Part shown: positions 9,721-19,266 of the stretch, one piece after another
Layout of the letters: every line of letters begins with the position of its first letter
Numbering within the stretch: position 1 is the first letter of the stretch
Assembly: GCF_003752175.1 (NCBI RefSeq)
Contig: NZ_RJVF01000009.1
Span: forward strand, 434,001 to 498,000
DNA length: 64,000 bases
Direction: 5' to 3'
Origin: Comamonas sp. BIGb0124
Lineage (GTDB): Bacteria; Pseudomonadota; Gammaproteobacteria; Burkholderiales; Burkholderiaceae_C
Position numbers and translations under genes: made by a program
Notes under the pieces: model-generated
Databases searched by the model: none
What the model was told of the DNA's origin: nothing
What the model saw: only the letters and a program-made list of their open reading frames with translations

Positions 9721-11139
9721 TCACCCGAGTCGACGCAGGCGTTCGAGCAGCTTGGCATGCACGCCGCCGAAGCCGCCGTTGCTCATGCACAGCAGTTGAT
9801 CGCCGGGGCGCACGGCCTGCATCACCGCATCGACCAGGGCCTCGATCGTGGGGGCCACGAGGGCCCGTTCACCCATCGGTTCGAGGGCCGCCGTGGCGTC
9901 CCAGTCCAGTCCGCCGCTGTGGCAGAAGGCCAGGTCGGCCTGCTGCAGGCTGTCGGGCAACTGGGCCTTCATGGTGCCCAGTTTCATGGTGTTGCTGCGG
10001 GGCTCGAAGATGGCGAGGATGCGGCTGGCCGGTCCCACGCGGCGGCGAAGTCCGTCCAGCGTGGTCGCGATGGCGGTGGGATGATGGGCAAAATCGTCGT
10101 AGACGGTGACCGGACCCCGGATGCCGTCGCGCTCGATCTCCACCACGCCCCGGACTTCCATGCGGCGTCGCACGTTCTGGAAAACGGCCAGTGCCTCGGC
10201 CGCCGTCTGGGCATCGACGCCCAGATGCGAGGCCGCGGCAATGGCGGCCACTGCATTGAGCTGGTTGTGCACCCCGGTGATCGACCAGGCGAGATGCGCG
10301 ACCACCTGGCCCTGATGGCGAACTCGGAAATCATGCGGCGGGCCGTCGGCCTGCCAGTCGCCCTGGCCGCTGGCTTCCGAGAAACCGGTCTGCCGGCTCC
10401 AGCAACCTTGTGCGAGGACACGGCCCAGGCTGGCTTCGGCCGCGTTGTGGACCACGCATCCCGAAGGCGGCACGGTGCGCACGAGGTGGTTGAACTGGCG
10501 CTCGATGGCCGCGAGGTCGTCGAAGATATCGGCGTGATCGAACTCGAGGTTGTTCAGGATCGCCGTGCGGGGGCGGTAGTGAACGAACTTGCTGCGTTTG
10601 TCGAAGAACGCCGTGTCGTATTCGTCGGCCTCGATCACGAAAGGGGCGCCCGAGCCCAGCCGGGCCGAGACACCGAAATTGAGCGGAACGCCGCCCACCA
10701 GGAAACCCGGAGCCAGGCCCGCATGCTCGAGTATCCAGGCGAGCATCGACGTGGTGGTCGTCTTGCCGTGCGTGCCGGCCACGGCCAGCACGTGACGCGG
10801 ACGCTTCGGGTCTTGCAGGATGTGTTCGGCCAGCCATTGCGGCCCGCTGGTGTAGCGCTGGCCGGCATCCATGATGGCTTCCATCAGCGGGAACTTGGCC
10901 GAGCCGTCGGCCAGCCGGGCACGCGAGACCACGTTGCCGACCACCCAGATGTCGGGGGCGAGCGCCAGCTGTTCGGTGCCGTATCCCTCGATCAGGTCGA
11001 TGCCCAGGGCACGCAACTGGTCGCTCATGGGAGGGTAGACGCCGCTGTCGCAGCCGGTGACGCGGTGTCCGGCTTCACGGGCCAATGCCGCGACACCTCC
11101 CATGAAGGTGCCGCAAATGCCGAGGATATGGATATGCAT
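9721..11139 (-). CDS. mpl: UDP-N-acetylmuramate:L-Ala-gamma-D-Glu-meso-DAP ligase
   Basis: A Mur-ligase family enzyme that recycles peptidoglycan by attaching the salvaged tripeptide L-Ala-D-Glu-mDAP to UDP-MurNAc. The 472-residue protein opens MHIHILGICGTFMGG, the Mpl form of the Rossmann motif, and has the ATP loop GTHGKTTT at residues 122-129. It fits with the AmpD amidase encoded at 20549, which releases that tripeptide. It is divergent from the yihY-like gene at 11332. Confidence 0.96.
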   Translation of the reverse strand: MHIHILGICGTFMGGVAALAREAGHRVTGCDSGVYPPMSDQLRALGIDLIEGYGTEQLALAPDIWVVGNVVSRARLADGSAKFPLMEAIMDAGQRYTSGPQWLAEHILQDPKRPRHVLAVAGTHGKTTTTSMLAWILEHAGLAPGFLVGGVPLNFGVSARLGSGAPFVIEADEYDTAFFDKRSKFVHYRPRTAILNNLEFDHADIFDDLAAIERQFNHLVRTVPPSGCVVHNAAEASLGRVLAQGCWSRQTGFSEASGQGDWQADGPPHDFRVRHQGQVVAHLAWSITGVHNQLNAVAAIAAASHLGVDAQTAAEALAVFQNVRRRMEVRGVVEIERDGIRGPVTVYDDFAHHPTAIATTLDGLRRRVGPASRILAIFEPRSNTMKLGTMKAQLPDSLQQADLAFCHSGGLDWDATAALEPMGERALVAPTIEALVDAVMQAVRPGDQLLCMSNGGFGGVHAKLLERLRRLG

Positions 11140-11331
11140 CGCGGCATTTTATGCGGCTGATTTCAGCTTGCCCGCCGCTGGTTTTTCCCGCGCCGGGGAG
11201 GCCTGTTTGATGACACGCCCGTCCGGCCTGCCGATTTATCATCAAGGCCAGCTACGGTCGCCGTAGCACGCTGCCATGACCGCACTGGGCGCGGCAGGGC
11301 ATCGCTTGGCTCGAGATATTGGGGATTACGC

Positions 11332-12309
11332 ATGAACACCATTCGATACGCCTGGCAGGCACTGATCGCCGCCGCCATCCAGTGGATCGACGACCAGTGC
11401 CCCAGGCTGGCCGCCGCGCTGTCCTACTACACCGTCTTCAGTCTGGCGCCGTTGCTCATCATCGTGGTGGGCGTGGTCGGCCTGGTGTTCGGCTCGGGTA
11501 CGGCCCACAACGAACTGGTCGGCGAGGTGACCGAACTGGCCGGGCCGCAACTGGGCGATCTGGTCACCAGCCTGCTGGCCGCTGCGTCCCGGCCGGCCGA
11601 AGGCATCGTGGCGACGGTGATCGCGCTGGTGACTCTGCTGATCGGTGCGACGGGGGTGCTGGTGGAGCTGCGGCGTTCGCTCGACGGCGTCTGGTGCATA
11701 CCCGAGCCGACCCAGCCCGAGGCCAACTGGCTGGTCAAGGGATGGGTCCTGGTGCGGACCCGTCTGCTGACGTTTTCCATGCTGTTCGCCATCGGTTTTC
11801 TCATGATGGTCTCGCTCATGCTGTCGGCCTATCTGTCGGCTGCCGACCAGTGGGTGAGTGCCCACACCGGGGGCTGGGTCGCCATTGCGCAGGTGCTCAA
11901 TCCGCTGCTGTCGTTTGTCGTCATCATGGCGTTCTTCGGCAGCCTCATGATGGGCTTGCCGTCGCGCCGGTTCTCCTGGCGGCATGTGCTGCCGGGCGCT
12001 TTTGTCAGTGCGCTGCTCTTTACACTGGGCAAGTCGCTGATCGGCTTCTACCTCGGACGCGCGGCGGCGGCCTCCGTCTACGGCGCAGCCAGCTCGGTGG
12101 TGGTGGTGATGCTGTGGGTTTATTTCTCGTCCATGATCTTCCTGTATGGTGCCGAGTTGACCTGGGTGCTCAAGAGCTGTCCCCAAGGCGCTGCGCCCGG
12201 ATCCCCCGAGCACCGTGCCGCGATGCAGGCCGCGCGGCATCGGGCGATCGATGCGATGGAAGTGCAGCGCGAACGAGACATGCCGGCCCAGCCCCCTTAT
12301 TCAGGATGA
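11332..12309 (+). CDS. YihY/BrkB family inner-membrane protein
   Basis: A 325-residue polytopic membrane protein with about six hydrophobic segments. The family hallmark near the N terminus, RLAAALSYYTVFSLAPLL (about residues 24-41), is present, as is the later AASVYGAASSVVVVMLWVYFSS segment. Some members were once called ribonuclease BN or serum-resistance protein BrkB, but no enzymatic role is established. A conserved-looking gene follows 17 bp downstream in the same direction and probably shares the transcript. Confidence 0.88.
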   Translation: MNTIRYAWQALIAAAIQWIDDQCPRLAAALSYYTVFSLAPLLIIVVGVVGLVFGSGTAHNELVGEVTELAGPQLGDLVTSLLAAASRPAEGIVATVIALVTLLIGATGVLVELRRSLDGVWCIPEPTQPEANWLVKGWVLVRTRLLTFSMLFAIGFLMMVSLMLSAYLSAADQWVSAHTGGWVAIAQVLNPLLSFVVIMAFFGSLMMGLPSRRFSWRHVLPGAFVSALLFTLGKSLIGFYLGRAAAASVYGAASSVVVVMLWVYFSSMIFLYGAELTWVLKSCPQGAAPGSPEHRAAMQAARHRAIDAMEVQRERDMPAQPPYSG

Positions 12310-12326
12310 TGGACAGTTGAATCGAT

Positions 12327-12938
12327 ATGCGTGATGACCTGATGGCGGAGATCTCCGCCACGGCGGCCCGTCTGGTGGTCGAGGAAGGCCTGGAGTACGG
12401 TCCGGCCAAGCGGCGTGCCCTCAAGCAACTCAAGCTGCCGGCGCGCACGGCCTTGCCGGACAACGACCAGCTCGAAGCCGAGGTGCGGGAGTACCTGGCG
12501 GTGTTCTGCGGCGAAACCCAGCCCGACGAACTGCGGGCCTTGCGCGGCCTGGCCCTCGAGTGGATGAATCGCCTGGCCGATTTCCGCCCCTACCTCAGCG
12601 GTGCGGTCTGGACGGGCACGGCCACCCGGCTCTCCGACATCTATCTGCAGTTGTTCTGCGACGACCCGAAATCGGCCGAGATCGAACTGATCAACCGGGA
12701 TGTGCGCTACGACGTGGCCAGCATCCCGGGTTTTCAGGGACAGACGGTCGATGTGCTGAGCATCGGCGTCCGTGGCGAGGCATCGGGTGTGCTGGCGGGC
12801 GAAACCGTGATGGTGCATCTGGTGATTTACGATCTCGACGATCTGCGGGGCGCCCTCAAGGCCGATCCGCAGGGCCGTGTGCCGCGTGGCGATGCGCGTG
12901 CGGTCGCCCGGCTGCTCGAAGCACGCGCGGCCGACTGA
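12327..12938 (+). CDS. Conserved uncharacterised protein with nucleotidyltransferase-like segment
   Basis: A 203-residue cytoplasmic protein that I cannot name. Residues about 88-118 read like a minimal nucleotidyltransferase core: a Gly-Thr after a hydrophobic strand (VWTGTATRLSDIYLQLF), then a strand with acidic residues (SAEIEL). Close relatives in Betaproteobacteria are often labelled UDP-N-acetylmuramate-alanine ligase, but I see no Mur-ligase ATP motif. It lies between the yihY-like gene (17 bp) and the tlpA-like gene (78 bp), all on one strand. The nucleotidyltransferase reading is inference. Confidence 0.75.
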   Translation: MRDDLMAEISATAARLVVEEGLEYGPAKRRALKQLKLPARTALPDNDQLEAEVREYLAVFCGETQPDELRALRGLALEWMNRLADFRPYLSGAVWTGTATRLSDIYLQLFCDDPKSAEIELINRDVRYDVASIPGFQGQTVDVLSIGVRGEASGVLAGETVMVHLVIYDLDDLRGALKADPQGRVPRGDARAVARLLEARAAD

Positions 12939-13016
12939 GCGGTACCGCACGTGCCGCGGCCCGTTTTCTCGCAAGAGAGCCGGCACGCAGCGCCTGCTCC
13001 CACTGGAATTCCTCTC

Positions 13017-13571
13017 ATGACTTTGCCTTCTTCGACGGACCCGACCCGCGTTCCGAAGCCGAATCGCCGGCGCCTGCTGGCAGGGGGCGGCGCGGCGGCT
13101 CTGGGGTTGTCGCTCGCCGGAGCGTGGCTGTGGTCGCGCCGAACACCCGATCCGCTGGACGAGTTGTGGACGCTCGCCCTGCCGCAGCCCGATGGCGGCA
13201 CCCTGCGCCTGGCCGATTGGCAGGGACACGCTCTGCTGGTCAATTTCTGGGCCACGTGGTGCGCGCCGTGCCTCGAGGAAATGCCCCTGCTCGATTCGGT
13301 GGATGCGCAGTCCGCCGGCCGGTTGAAGGTGCTGGGCCTCGCCGCCGACCCGATGGCGCCGGTGCAGCGCTTCCTGCAGCGTCTGCCGGTGCGCTTCCCT
13401 GTCGGGGTGGCCGGGCCGGCCGGTCTGGGCTTGAGCCGCAGGCTGGGCAACGACAAGGGCGGCTTGCCTTACTCGCTGCTGATCGGTGCCGATGGCCGGC
13501 TGCTGGAGCGCAAGACCGGCCAGCTCAGTGCGTCCGAGCTGGCGGACTGGACACGCCGGGCGGCGAGCTGA
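13017..13571 (+). CDS. TlpA/ResA-like thioredoxin-fold protein
   Basis: A 184-residue thiol-disulfide oxidoreductase, probably periplasmic and anchored or exported by the twin-arginine-like N terminus (NRRRLLAGGGAAALGLSL, residues 16-33). The redox motif is WCAPC at 81-85 (Cys82, Cys85), within NFWATWCAPC. Members reduce or isomerise periplasmic disulfides, for example in cytochrome c maturation. In many relatives a gene of this type is followed by aroQ and accBC; here accB follows directly with no aroQ. Confidence 0.87.
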   Translation: MTLPSSTDPTRVPKPNRRRLLAGGGAAALGLSLAGAWLWSRRTPDPLDELWTLALPQPDGGTLRLADWQGHALLVNFWATWCAPCLEEMPLLDSVDAQSAGRLKVLGLAADPMAPVQRFLQRLPVRFPVGVAGPAGLGLSRRLGNDKGGLPYSLLIGADGRLLERKTGQLSASELADWTRRAAS

Positions 13572-13740
13572 TTTTTTTCGGATTTTGCCATTTGCTCCGA
13601 CTCTGGTAGAGTTCGCCACCCCGTCTCTCTTGAACGGTGCCGATCGAGCGTCCAGGCGCGGCTTGCCAGGGGGCATGAGGCTGGAATGTCTTGATCGATG
13701 ATGCTCGACGATTGATGGAAATGGCGTCAAATACCCCAAT

Positions 13741-13770
13741 TTGAATGGTTTTGGGGTGATTTGATGTAAA
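13741..13770 (+). promoter_or_regulatory. Possible accBC promoter
   Basis: TTGAAT at 13741-13746 and TGTAAA at 13765-13770 are 18 bp apart and resemble a sigma-70 promoter just upstream of accB. An inverted repeat (13728-13739 with 13751-13763) overlaps it. The call rests on motif resemblance only. Confidence 0.35.
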
Positions 13771-13817
13771 CTCCTTCATTAATGGCCGCCGGGAGTGCGG
13801 CGTCTGGAGCATCTTTT

Positions 13818-14270
13818 ATGGATCTACGTAAACTCAAGACCCTGATCGACCTCGTGTCCGAGTCCAACGTTTCTGAACTCGAAATCACCGAGGCCGAAGG
13901 CAAGGTCCGCATCGTCAAGGCCGGCGCCCAAGTCGTCGCCGCCCCGCTGGTTGCCGCTCCGGTGGCAGCCCCTGTCGCCGCTGCCGCGGTTCCCGCCGCA
14001 GCCAGTGCCGTCGCAGCGGCTCCTGCCGTCGAGACCGGTCACAGCGTCAAGTCGCCCATGGTGGGCACCTTCTACCGTTCTTCGAGCCCGGGTGCGAAGC
14101 CTTTCGTCGAAATCGGCGACAGCATCAAGGAAGGCGATACCATCTGCATCATCGAGGCCATGAAGATCCTCAATGAGATCGAGGCCGACAAGACCGGCAC
14201 CGTCACGAAGATCCTGGTCGAAAACGGTCAAGCCGTCGAGTACGGCCAACCGCTGTTCATCATTGAATAA
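13818..14270 (+). CDS. accB: Biotin carboxyl carrier protein of acetyl-CoA carboxylase
   Basis: Carries the biotin that shuttles the carboxyl group to acetyl-CoA in the first step of fatty acid synthesis. The 150-residue protein starts [10 protein letters not shown], has an Ala/Pro/Val-rich linker (about 40-75) and the C-terminal biotinyl domain with EAMK at 113-116, so Lys116 is the biotinylated residue. The start is the ATG at 13818, 8 nt after GGAG; an upstream in-frame ATG at 13782 is less likely. accC follows 104 bp downstream. Confidence 0.97.
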   Translation: MDLRKLKTLIDLVSESNVSELEITEAEGKVRIVKAGAQVVAAPLVAAPVAAPVAAAAVPAAASAVAAAPAVETGHSVKSPMVGTFYRSSSPGAKPFVEIGDSIKEGDTICIIEAMKILNEIEADKTGTVTKILVENGQAVEYGQPLFIIE

Positions 14271-14374
14271 GTGAGTTCCACGTCCCTGCGGCATCCCCCG
14301 ACCGATGGGGAATGCCGGCGCGCCGGGCGTGGGCTCGATGCGGTCCTTAGACAGCTCAACGCTGAACCTCATCT

Positions 14375-15724
14375 ATGTTCAAAAAAATCCTGATTGCCAA
14401 CCGTGGCGAGATCGCATTGCGTATCCAGCGTGCCTGCCGCGAACTGGGTGTCAAGGCGGTCATGGTCTATTCCGAAGCCGATCGCGACGCCAAGTACGTC
14501 AAGCTCGCTGACGAGGCCGTCTGCATCGGCCCTGCGCCTTCGCCGCAGAGCTACCTCAGCATGCCCGCCATCATCTCGGCCGCCGAGGTGACCGACGCGG
14601 AAGCGATCCACCCGGGCTACGGTTTCCTGTCCGAGAACGCCAATTTCGCCGAACGCGTCGAAAAGAGCGGTTTCACCTTCATCGGCCCCACCCCCGAGTC
14701 CATCCGCATCATGGGTGACAAGGTGTCGGCCAAGCAGGCGATGATCAAGGCCGGTGTGCCTTGCGTGCCCGGCTCCGAAGGCGCGTTGCCCGACAACCCG
14801 GCCGAGATCCGCCGCATCGCCAAGGCGGTCGGTTATCCCGTGATCATCAAGGCCGCCGGCGGCGGCGGTGGCCGCGGCATGCGTGTCGTGCACACCGAAG
14901 CCGCCCTGGTCAATGCCGTGCAGATGACCAAGGCCGAAGCGCAGGCCGCGTTCGGCAACCCGGAGGTCTACATGGAGAAATTCCTGCAGAACCCCCGGCA
15001 CATCGAGATCCAGGTGCTGGCCGATACGCACCGCAACGCCGTCTACCTGGGCGAGCGCGACTGCTCCATGCAGCGCCGCCACCAGAAGGTGATCGAGGAA
15101 GCGCCGGCTCCCGGCATTCCGCGCAAGCTCATCGAGAAGATCGGCGACCGCTGCGCCTCGGCCTGCAAACGCATCGGCTACCGTGGAGCCGGCACGTTCG
15201 AGTTCCTGTACGAAGACGGCGAGTTCTATTTCATCGAAATGAACACGCGGGTCCAGGTCGAGCATCCGGTGACCGAGATGATCACCGGCGTGGACATCGT
15301 GAAGAACCAGATCCTCATCGCCGCAGGCGAGAAGCTGGCTTTCACGCAGCGCCAGGTGCAGATTCGCGGCCATGCCATCGAGTGCCGCATCAACGCCGAG
15401 CATCCCTACAAGTTCACGCCTTCGCCGGGACGCATCACCACCTGGCATGCACCGGGCGGTCCCGGCGTGCGCGTCGACTCGCATGCCTACACCAACTACT
15501 ATGTGCCGCCGAACTACGACTCGATGATCGGCAAGCTCATCGTTCACGGCGACACCCGCGAAGAGGCTCTGGCGCGCATGCGAACGGCCTTGGGCGAAAC
15601 GGTGGTCGAGGGTATCCTCACCAATGTTCCGCTGCACCGCGAGCTGATGGTCGATGCCAGCTTCTGCGCCGGCGGCACCAACATCCATTACCTGGAACAG
15701 TGGATGGAACAGCGCAACCGCTGA
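14375..15724 (+). CDS. accC: Biotin carboxylase subunit of acetyl-CoA carboxylase
   Basis: The ATP-dependent enzyme carboxylates biotin on AccB. The 449-residue protein has the N-terminal pre-ATP-grasp domain ([17 protein letters not shown]), the glycine-rich ATP-grasp loop GGGGGRGMR near residues 163-171, and the catalytic [12 protein letters not shown] segment in the second half. It is the usual length. It lies in the conserved order accB-accC-prmA. Confidence 0.97.
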   Translation: MFKKILIANRGEIALRIQRACRELGVKAVMVYSEADRDAKYVKLADEAVCIGPAPSPQSYLSMPAIISAAEVTDAEAIHPGYGFLSENANFAERVEKSGFTFIGPTPESIRIMGDKVSAKQAMIKAGVPCVPGSEGALPDNPAEIRRIAKAVGYPVIIKAAGGGGGRGMRVVHTEAALVNAVQMTKAEAQAAFGNPEVYMEKFLQNPRHIEIQVLADTHRNAVYLGERDCSMQRRHQKVIEEAPAPGIPRKLIEKIGDRCASACKRIGYRGAGTFEFLYEDGEFYFIEMNTRVQVEHPVTEMITGVDIVKNQILIAAGEKLAFTQRQVQIRGHAIECRINAEHPYKFTPSPGRITTWHAPGGPGVRVDSHAYTNYYVPPNYDSMIGKLIVHGDTREEALARMRTALGETVVEGILTNVPLHRELMVDASFCAGGTNIHYLEQWMEQRNR

Positions 15725-15853
15725 TCCCCTTTCCACGCTTTTGCAACCAGGCCGTCAGGCCCTTGCCCGATGCTGTCGCCGGTTCTGCCGGCACGGCGCC
15801 GGGCTTTGTGGTTTCTGGCGGCCGGCCCGATGCGGGCCTTGGAGTGACCGACG

Positions 15854-16738
15854 ATGTTTGAACTGCGCCTGATGTGTCCCGAAGACCGGGTCGAGCTGGT
15901 GAGCGATGCGCTGGATGCGCTGGACGCGTTGAGCGTGTCCGTCGAGGATGCGGATGCGCAGACCGATGCCGAGCAAGCCCTGTTCGGCGAGCCCGGCATG
16001 CCGCCGCCCAAGGACGGCTGGCAGCGATCGCGCGTGCTGGCGCTGTTTGCGCAGCGTGCCGAGGCCGTCGAGGCCACGCAACTGCTGATGGTGCAGGACT
16101 TCTTTGGTGGCTGCGAGGTGCTGGGCGTGAACGAAGTGCCGGCCGAGGACTGGGTTCGCCTGACGCAGTCGCAGTTCGCGCCCGTGCCCATCACCGACGA
16201 TTTCTGGATCGTGCCGACCTGGCACGAGCCGCCCGAACAGGCCCGCCAGGTGATCCGGCTCGATCCGGGCCTCGCCTTCGGCACCGGCACCCATCCGACC
16301 ACCCGCATGTGTCTGGGCTGGATCGCCGCGCGCGACCTGACCGGCCAGCGTGTGCTGGACTACGGCTGTGGCTCCGGCATTCTGGCCATCGGTGCCGGCA
16401 AGTACGGCGCTGCGCAGATCGATGCCGTCGACATCGACCCCGCGGCCGTGGATGCGACGGTGGCCAATGCGCAGGCCAACCGCGTGGAGCTGCAGGCCGG
16501 TCTGCCCGAAGCCGCGCAGGGTCTGTACCAGACCGTGCTGGCCAACATTCTGGCGACGCCGCTCAAGTTGCTGGCACCCTTGCTCTGCAGCCATGTGGCT
16601 CCCGGCGGAAGCCTGGTGCTGGCCGGCATCCTGGAACGCCAGGCCGACGAGCTGAAGGAAGCCTACGCGCCCTACCTGGCGCTCGAGGTGAGCAATACGC
16701 AAGAGGGCTGGATACTCATGACCGGTCGCAAGCCGTGA
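15854..16738 (+). CDS. prmA: Ribosomal protein L11 methyltransferase
   Basis: SAM-dependent enzyme that trimethylates ribosomal protein L11. The 294-residue protein has an N-terminal L11-binding region and a Rossmann methyltransferase domain with motif I LDYGCGSGILAIGA near residues 166-180, preceded by GLAFGTGTHPTT, a PrmA signature. The NILATPLKLLAP segment also fits. It sits 129 bp after accC, the usual place in this group. Confidence 0.96.
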   Translation: MFELRLMCPEDRVELVSDALDALDALSVSVEDADAQTDAEQALFGEPGMPPPKDGWQRSRVLALFAQRAEAVEATQLLMVQDFFGGCEVLGVNEVPAEDWVRLTQSQFAPVPITDDFWIVPTWHEPPEQARQVIRLDPGLAFGTGTHPTTRMCLGWIAARDLTGQRVLDYGCGSGILAIGAGKYGAAQIDAVDIDPAAVDATVANAQANRVELQAGLPEAAQGLYQTVLANILATPLKLLAPLLCSHVAPGGSLVLAGILERQADELKEAYAPYLALEVSNTQEGWILMTGRKP

Positions 16739-16778
16739 GCAGCCCCGTGCCCTGGCACATGCTGAAGGCGATGTGGCC

Positions 16779-18158
16779 ATGACCGCGGTGCTGAGCGCAA
16801 GCTGCCCCGCCTGTGGCACGCTGTTCAAGCTGGTCGCCGACCAGCTCAAGGTGGCCGACGGCTGGGTGCGTTGCGGCCATTGCCAGCATGCCTTCGTGGC
16901 GCAGGCCCATGCACTCGATCGGCCACGGCCGCCTGCGCCGCAACCCGGCATTGCCGCCGTGCCGCATCCCGCACCGCCTTCGGTGTGGCCCGAGGCCGAC
17001 GCCATCGATCTCGACTTCGATCTCGACGAAGACGCGCATCGCAGTGGCGCACAGCCGGGCCATCCGCCGCCGGCCATGCCCGACTGGCTGGCCGCGCTCA
17101 GTCTGGACCTGGTCGACCCCGCTTCGTCACCGGCTCCGGCACCGGCTGCGTCTGCCCGGTTCGCTTCAGGCAACGGACACGACAGCGGTTTGCCGACGTC
17201 GCGGCCCGCCGCCTCGCACGGCGGGGCGGACGATCCGGCGGTCTACGGTGGCGACATCGAAATCCCCGATTTCCTGGCCCTTCCGAGCGCGCAGCAGGGC
17301 GTGCCCGAGGTCTTGTTGGGTCACCCCCCGCCCAGGCCGGGCGATGCGCGCGCTGCTGCGACTCCCGTCGCGGTGCCGGCTCGCGTGCCGTCCACGGCGG
17401 CGGTGTCTGCCACGCCAGCCTCGGCCGGCCGCGGACCTGCATTGCCGATTTCCATGGAAGACGATGAGCATGCCGCCCAGCCGGTGCTCAAGTCGCAGGC
17501 CCGGGCGGTCGTGTCCCAGGCCACGCCTCTGCATGCCGAGGCACCGGCCGCTGCGCGGGGGCACGCCGCCGATACACCGGCCGCGGCAGCCGATGCGGCC
17601 CTTGCCGCGCCCCATGCCGGCGCGGCTGGCGAGGCCGCACCTGCCGGGCTCCGGCCCACGAAACGCCTGCGCCGGGTGGTGCTGGCCGTCCTGGCGGCGG
17701 TGCTGGCCGCGCTGCTGGCGATGCAGGTCGCGGCCCGGTTCTTTCCCGATTGGCTGGCACGCCAGCCGCAGGGCCTGCAAGGGGCGGTGGCCGGGGTCTG
17801 CCAGACGCTGGGCGGCTGCAACGTGCCCTCGACCCGCCTGCCCGACAGCGTGTCGATCAGCGCCGGCCGGCTCGACCGCAGCGGCGACGGCACCTATCTG
17901 CTGAGTTTCGAGCTGCACAATCGCGCACCCTATCAGCAGGATCTGCCGCATGTCGAGCTGTCTTTGCTGGATGCCGCCGGCGAGGCCGTGGTCCGGCGTC
18001 GGCTGGCACCCTCGGATCTGCCGGGGGCCCCCGCGCGTCTGCAGGCCGGCAGCAACTGGAAGGCCGAGTTGTCCTTGGCGCTCGATCCATCGGCCGTGCC
18101 CGATGCGGGCACGGGTGTCGTCGGCTACCGGCTGCGTCTGTTCCAGCCGGGCAACTGA
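16779..18158 (+). CDS. Zinc-ribbon and DUF3426 domain membrane protein
   Basis: A 459-residue protein with an N-terminal MJ0042-type zinc ribbon (Cys9, Cys12, Cys32, Cys35: CPAC and CGHC), a long low-complexity Ala/Pro-rich middle (about 50-290), one transmembrane helix near 299-320, and a C-terminal DUF3426 domain predicted to lie outside the inner membrane. The function is not known. It starts 40 bp after prmA; I chose the ATG at 16779 over the GTG at 16773. The domain order is the one typical beside prmA in Betaproteobacteria. Confidence 0.85.
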   Translation: MTAVLSASCPACGTLFKLVADQLKVADGWVRCGHCQHAFVAQAHALDRPRPPAPQPGIAAVPHPAPPSVWPEADAIDLDFDLDEDAHRSGAQPGHPPPAMPDWLAALSLDLVDPASSPAPAPAASARFASGNGHDSGLPTSRPAASHGGADDPAVYGGDIEIPDFLALPSAQQGVPEVLLGHPPPRPGDARAAATPVAVPARVPSTAAVSATPASAGRGPALPISMEDDEHAAQPVLKSQARAVVSQATPLHAEAPAAARGHAADTPAAAADAALAAPHAGAAGEAAPAGLRPTKRLRRVVLAVLAAVLAALLAMQVAARFFPDWLARQPQGLQGAVAGVCQTLGGCNVPSTRLPDSVSISAGRLDRSGDGTYLLSFELHNRAPYQQDLPHVELSLLDAAGEAVVRRRLAPSDLPGAPARLQAGSNWKAELSLALDPSAVPDAGTGVVGYRLRLFQPGN

Positions 18159-18270
18159 TACCGAGGCCATGAGCTTCCGCCCAGGGGCGATTCGAGAGCA
18201 TGCGCCGCCGCCTGGGTCCCGTTGAGTAAGTGGGCTGCAGGGCCCTTGATTTGAGTCAGAAAGGTAAGTT

Positions 18271-19179
18271 ATGGCAGCAGTCATCTGCGGATCGTTGGCG
18301 TTCGACACCATCATGAATTTCGAGGGGCAGTTTGCCGACCAGATCCTGGCCGATCAACTGCACAACCTCAACGTGTCTTTCCTGGTGCCCAGCCTGCGGC
18401 GCGAGTTCGGTGGCTGTGCCGCCAACATCGCTTATGGCCTGAAGCTGCTGGGCGGCGATCCCTTGCCCATGGCGACCGTGGGCATCGACGGAGCCGACTA
18501 CGTGCAGCGCCTCAGGGACCTCGGCATCGGCACCGACTACGTGCGCGAGGTCGAGGGCAGCTATACCGCGCAGGCGCTGATCATGAACGACCGGCAGAAC
18601 AACCAGATCACGGCTTTCCACCCCGGTGCCATGAGCTTTGCGCACCTCACGGTCGTGACGGCGCGCGAGGACGTGGCGCTGGGCATCGTCTCGCCCGACG
18701 GCCGCGACGCCATGCAGCAGCACGCCCAGCAGTTCAAGGATTGCGGCATTCCCTTTGTCTTCGATCCGGGCCAGGGCCTGCCGATGTTCAACGGACAGGA
18801 ACTCCGCCGCTTCGTCGAACTGGCCGACTGGATCACCGTCAACGACTACGAAGGCAAGATGCTGTGCGAACGCACCGGCCTGGATTTCGCGGCGCTGTCG
18901 AAGGAGGTCCGGGGTCTGGTGGTCACGCTCGGCGGCGAGGGTTGCGAGGTCTGGATCGATGGCGCTTGCACGCGGGTCGAAGCGGTGCAGGCCGAAGCCA
19001 TCGTCGACCCGACGGGATGCGGCGATGCCTTCCGCAGTGCGCTGCTTTACGGCCTGGAGCGCGAGTGGGATCTGGTGCGTGCCGCGCGCCTCGGCAACCG
19101 TGTCGGCTCGATCAAGATCGCGACGGCCGGACCCCAGAACTACACGCTGGATCTGCAGACGCTGATGAGCGGTCTGTGA
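18271..19179 (+). CDS. PfkB family carbohydrate kinase
   Basis: A 302-residue ribokinase-like sugar or nucleoside kinase. The N-terminal FGGCAANIAYGLKLLGG segment (about 46-62) and the C-terminal DPTGCGDAF motif near 246-254, with its catalytic Asp, are both present. Members closest in context are annotated as adenosine-kinase-like, but the substrate cannot be read from the sequence. AAGG is present 8 nt before the ATG. A bidirectional terminator separates it from the convergent histone-like gene. Confidence 0.9.
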   Translation: MAAVICGSLAFDTIMNFEGQFADQILADQLHNLNVSFLVPSLRREFGGCAANIAYGLKLLGGDPLPMATVGIDGADYVQRLRDLGIGTDYVREVEGSYTAQALIMNDRQNNQITAFHPGAMSFAHLTVVTAREDVALGIVSPDGRDAMQQHAQQFKDCGIPFVFDPGQGLPMFNGQELRRFVELADWITVNDYEGKMLCERTGLDFAALSKEVRGLVVTLGGEGCEVWIDGACTRVEAVQAEAIVDPTGCGDAFRSALLYGLEREWDLVRAARLGNRVGSIKIATAGPQNYTLDLQTLMSGL

Positions 19180-19207
19180 GCGAAAAGCGGATCGGATCCG
19201 CAAGATA

Positions 19208-19245
19208 AAAAAAGCCGGAGGCCCATGGGGCACTCCGGCTTTTTT
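19208..19245. terminator. Bidirectional terminator between convergent genes
   Basis: A 13-bp inverted repeat (AAAAAAGCCGGAG at 19208-19220 with CTCCGGCTTTTTT at 19233-19245) has T-runs on both strands. It can end the pfkB transcript on the plus strand and the histone-like gene on the minus strand. Confidence 0.92.
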
Positions 19246-19266
19246 GCATGATCGACGCAGGGACGA

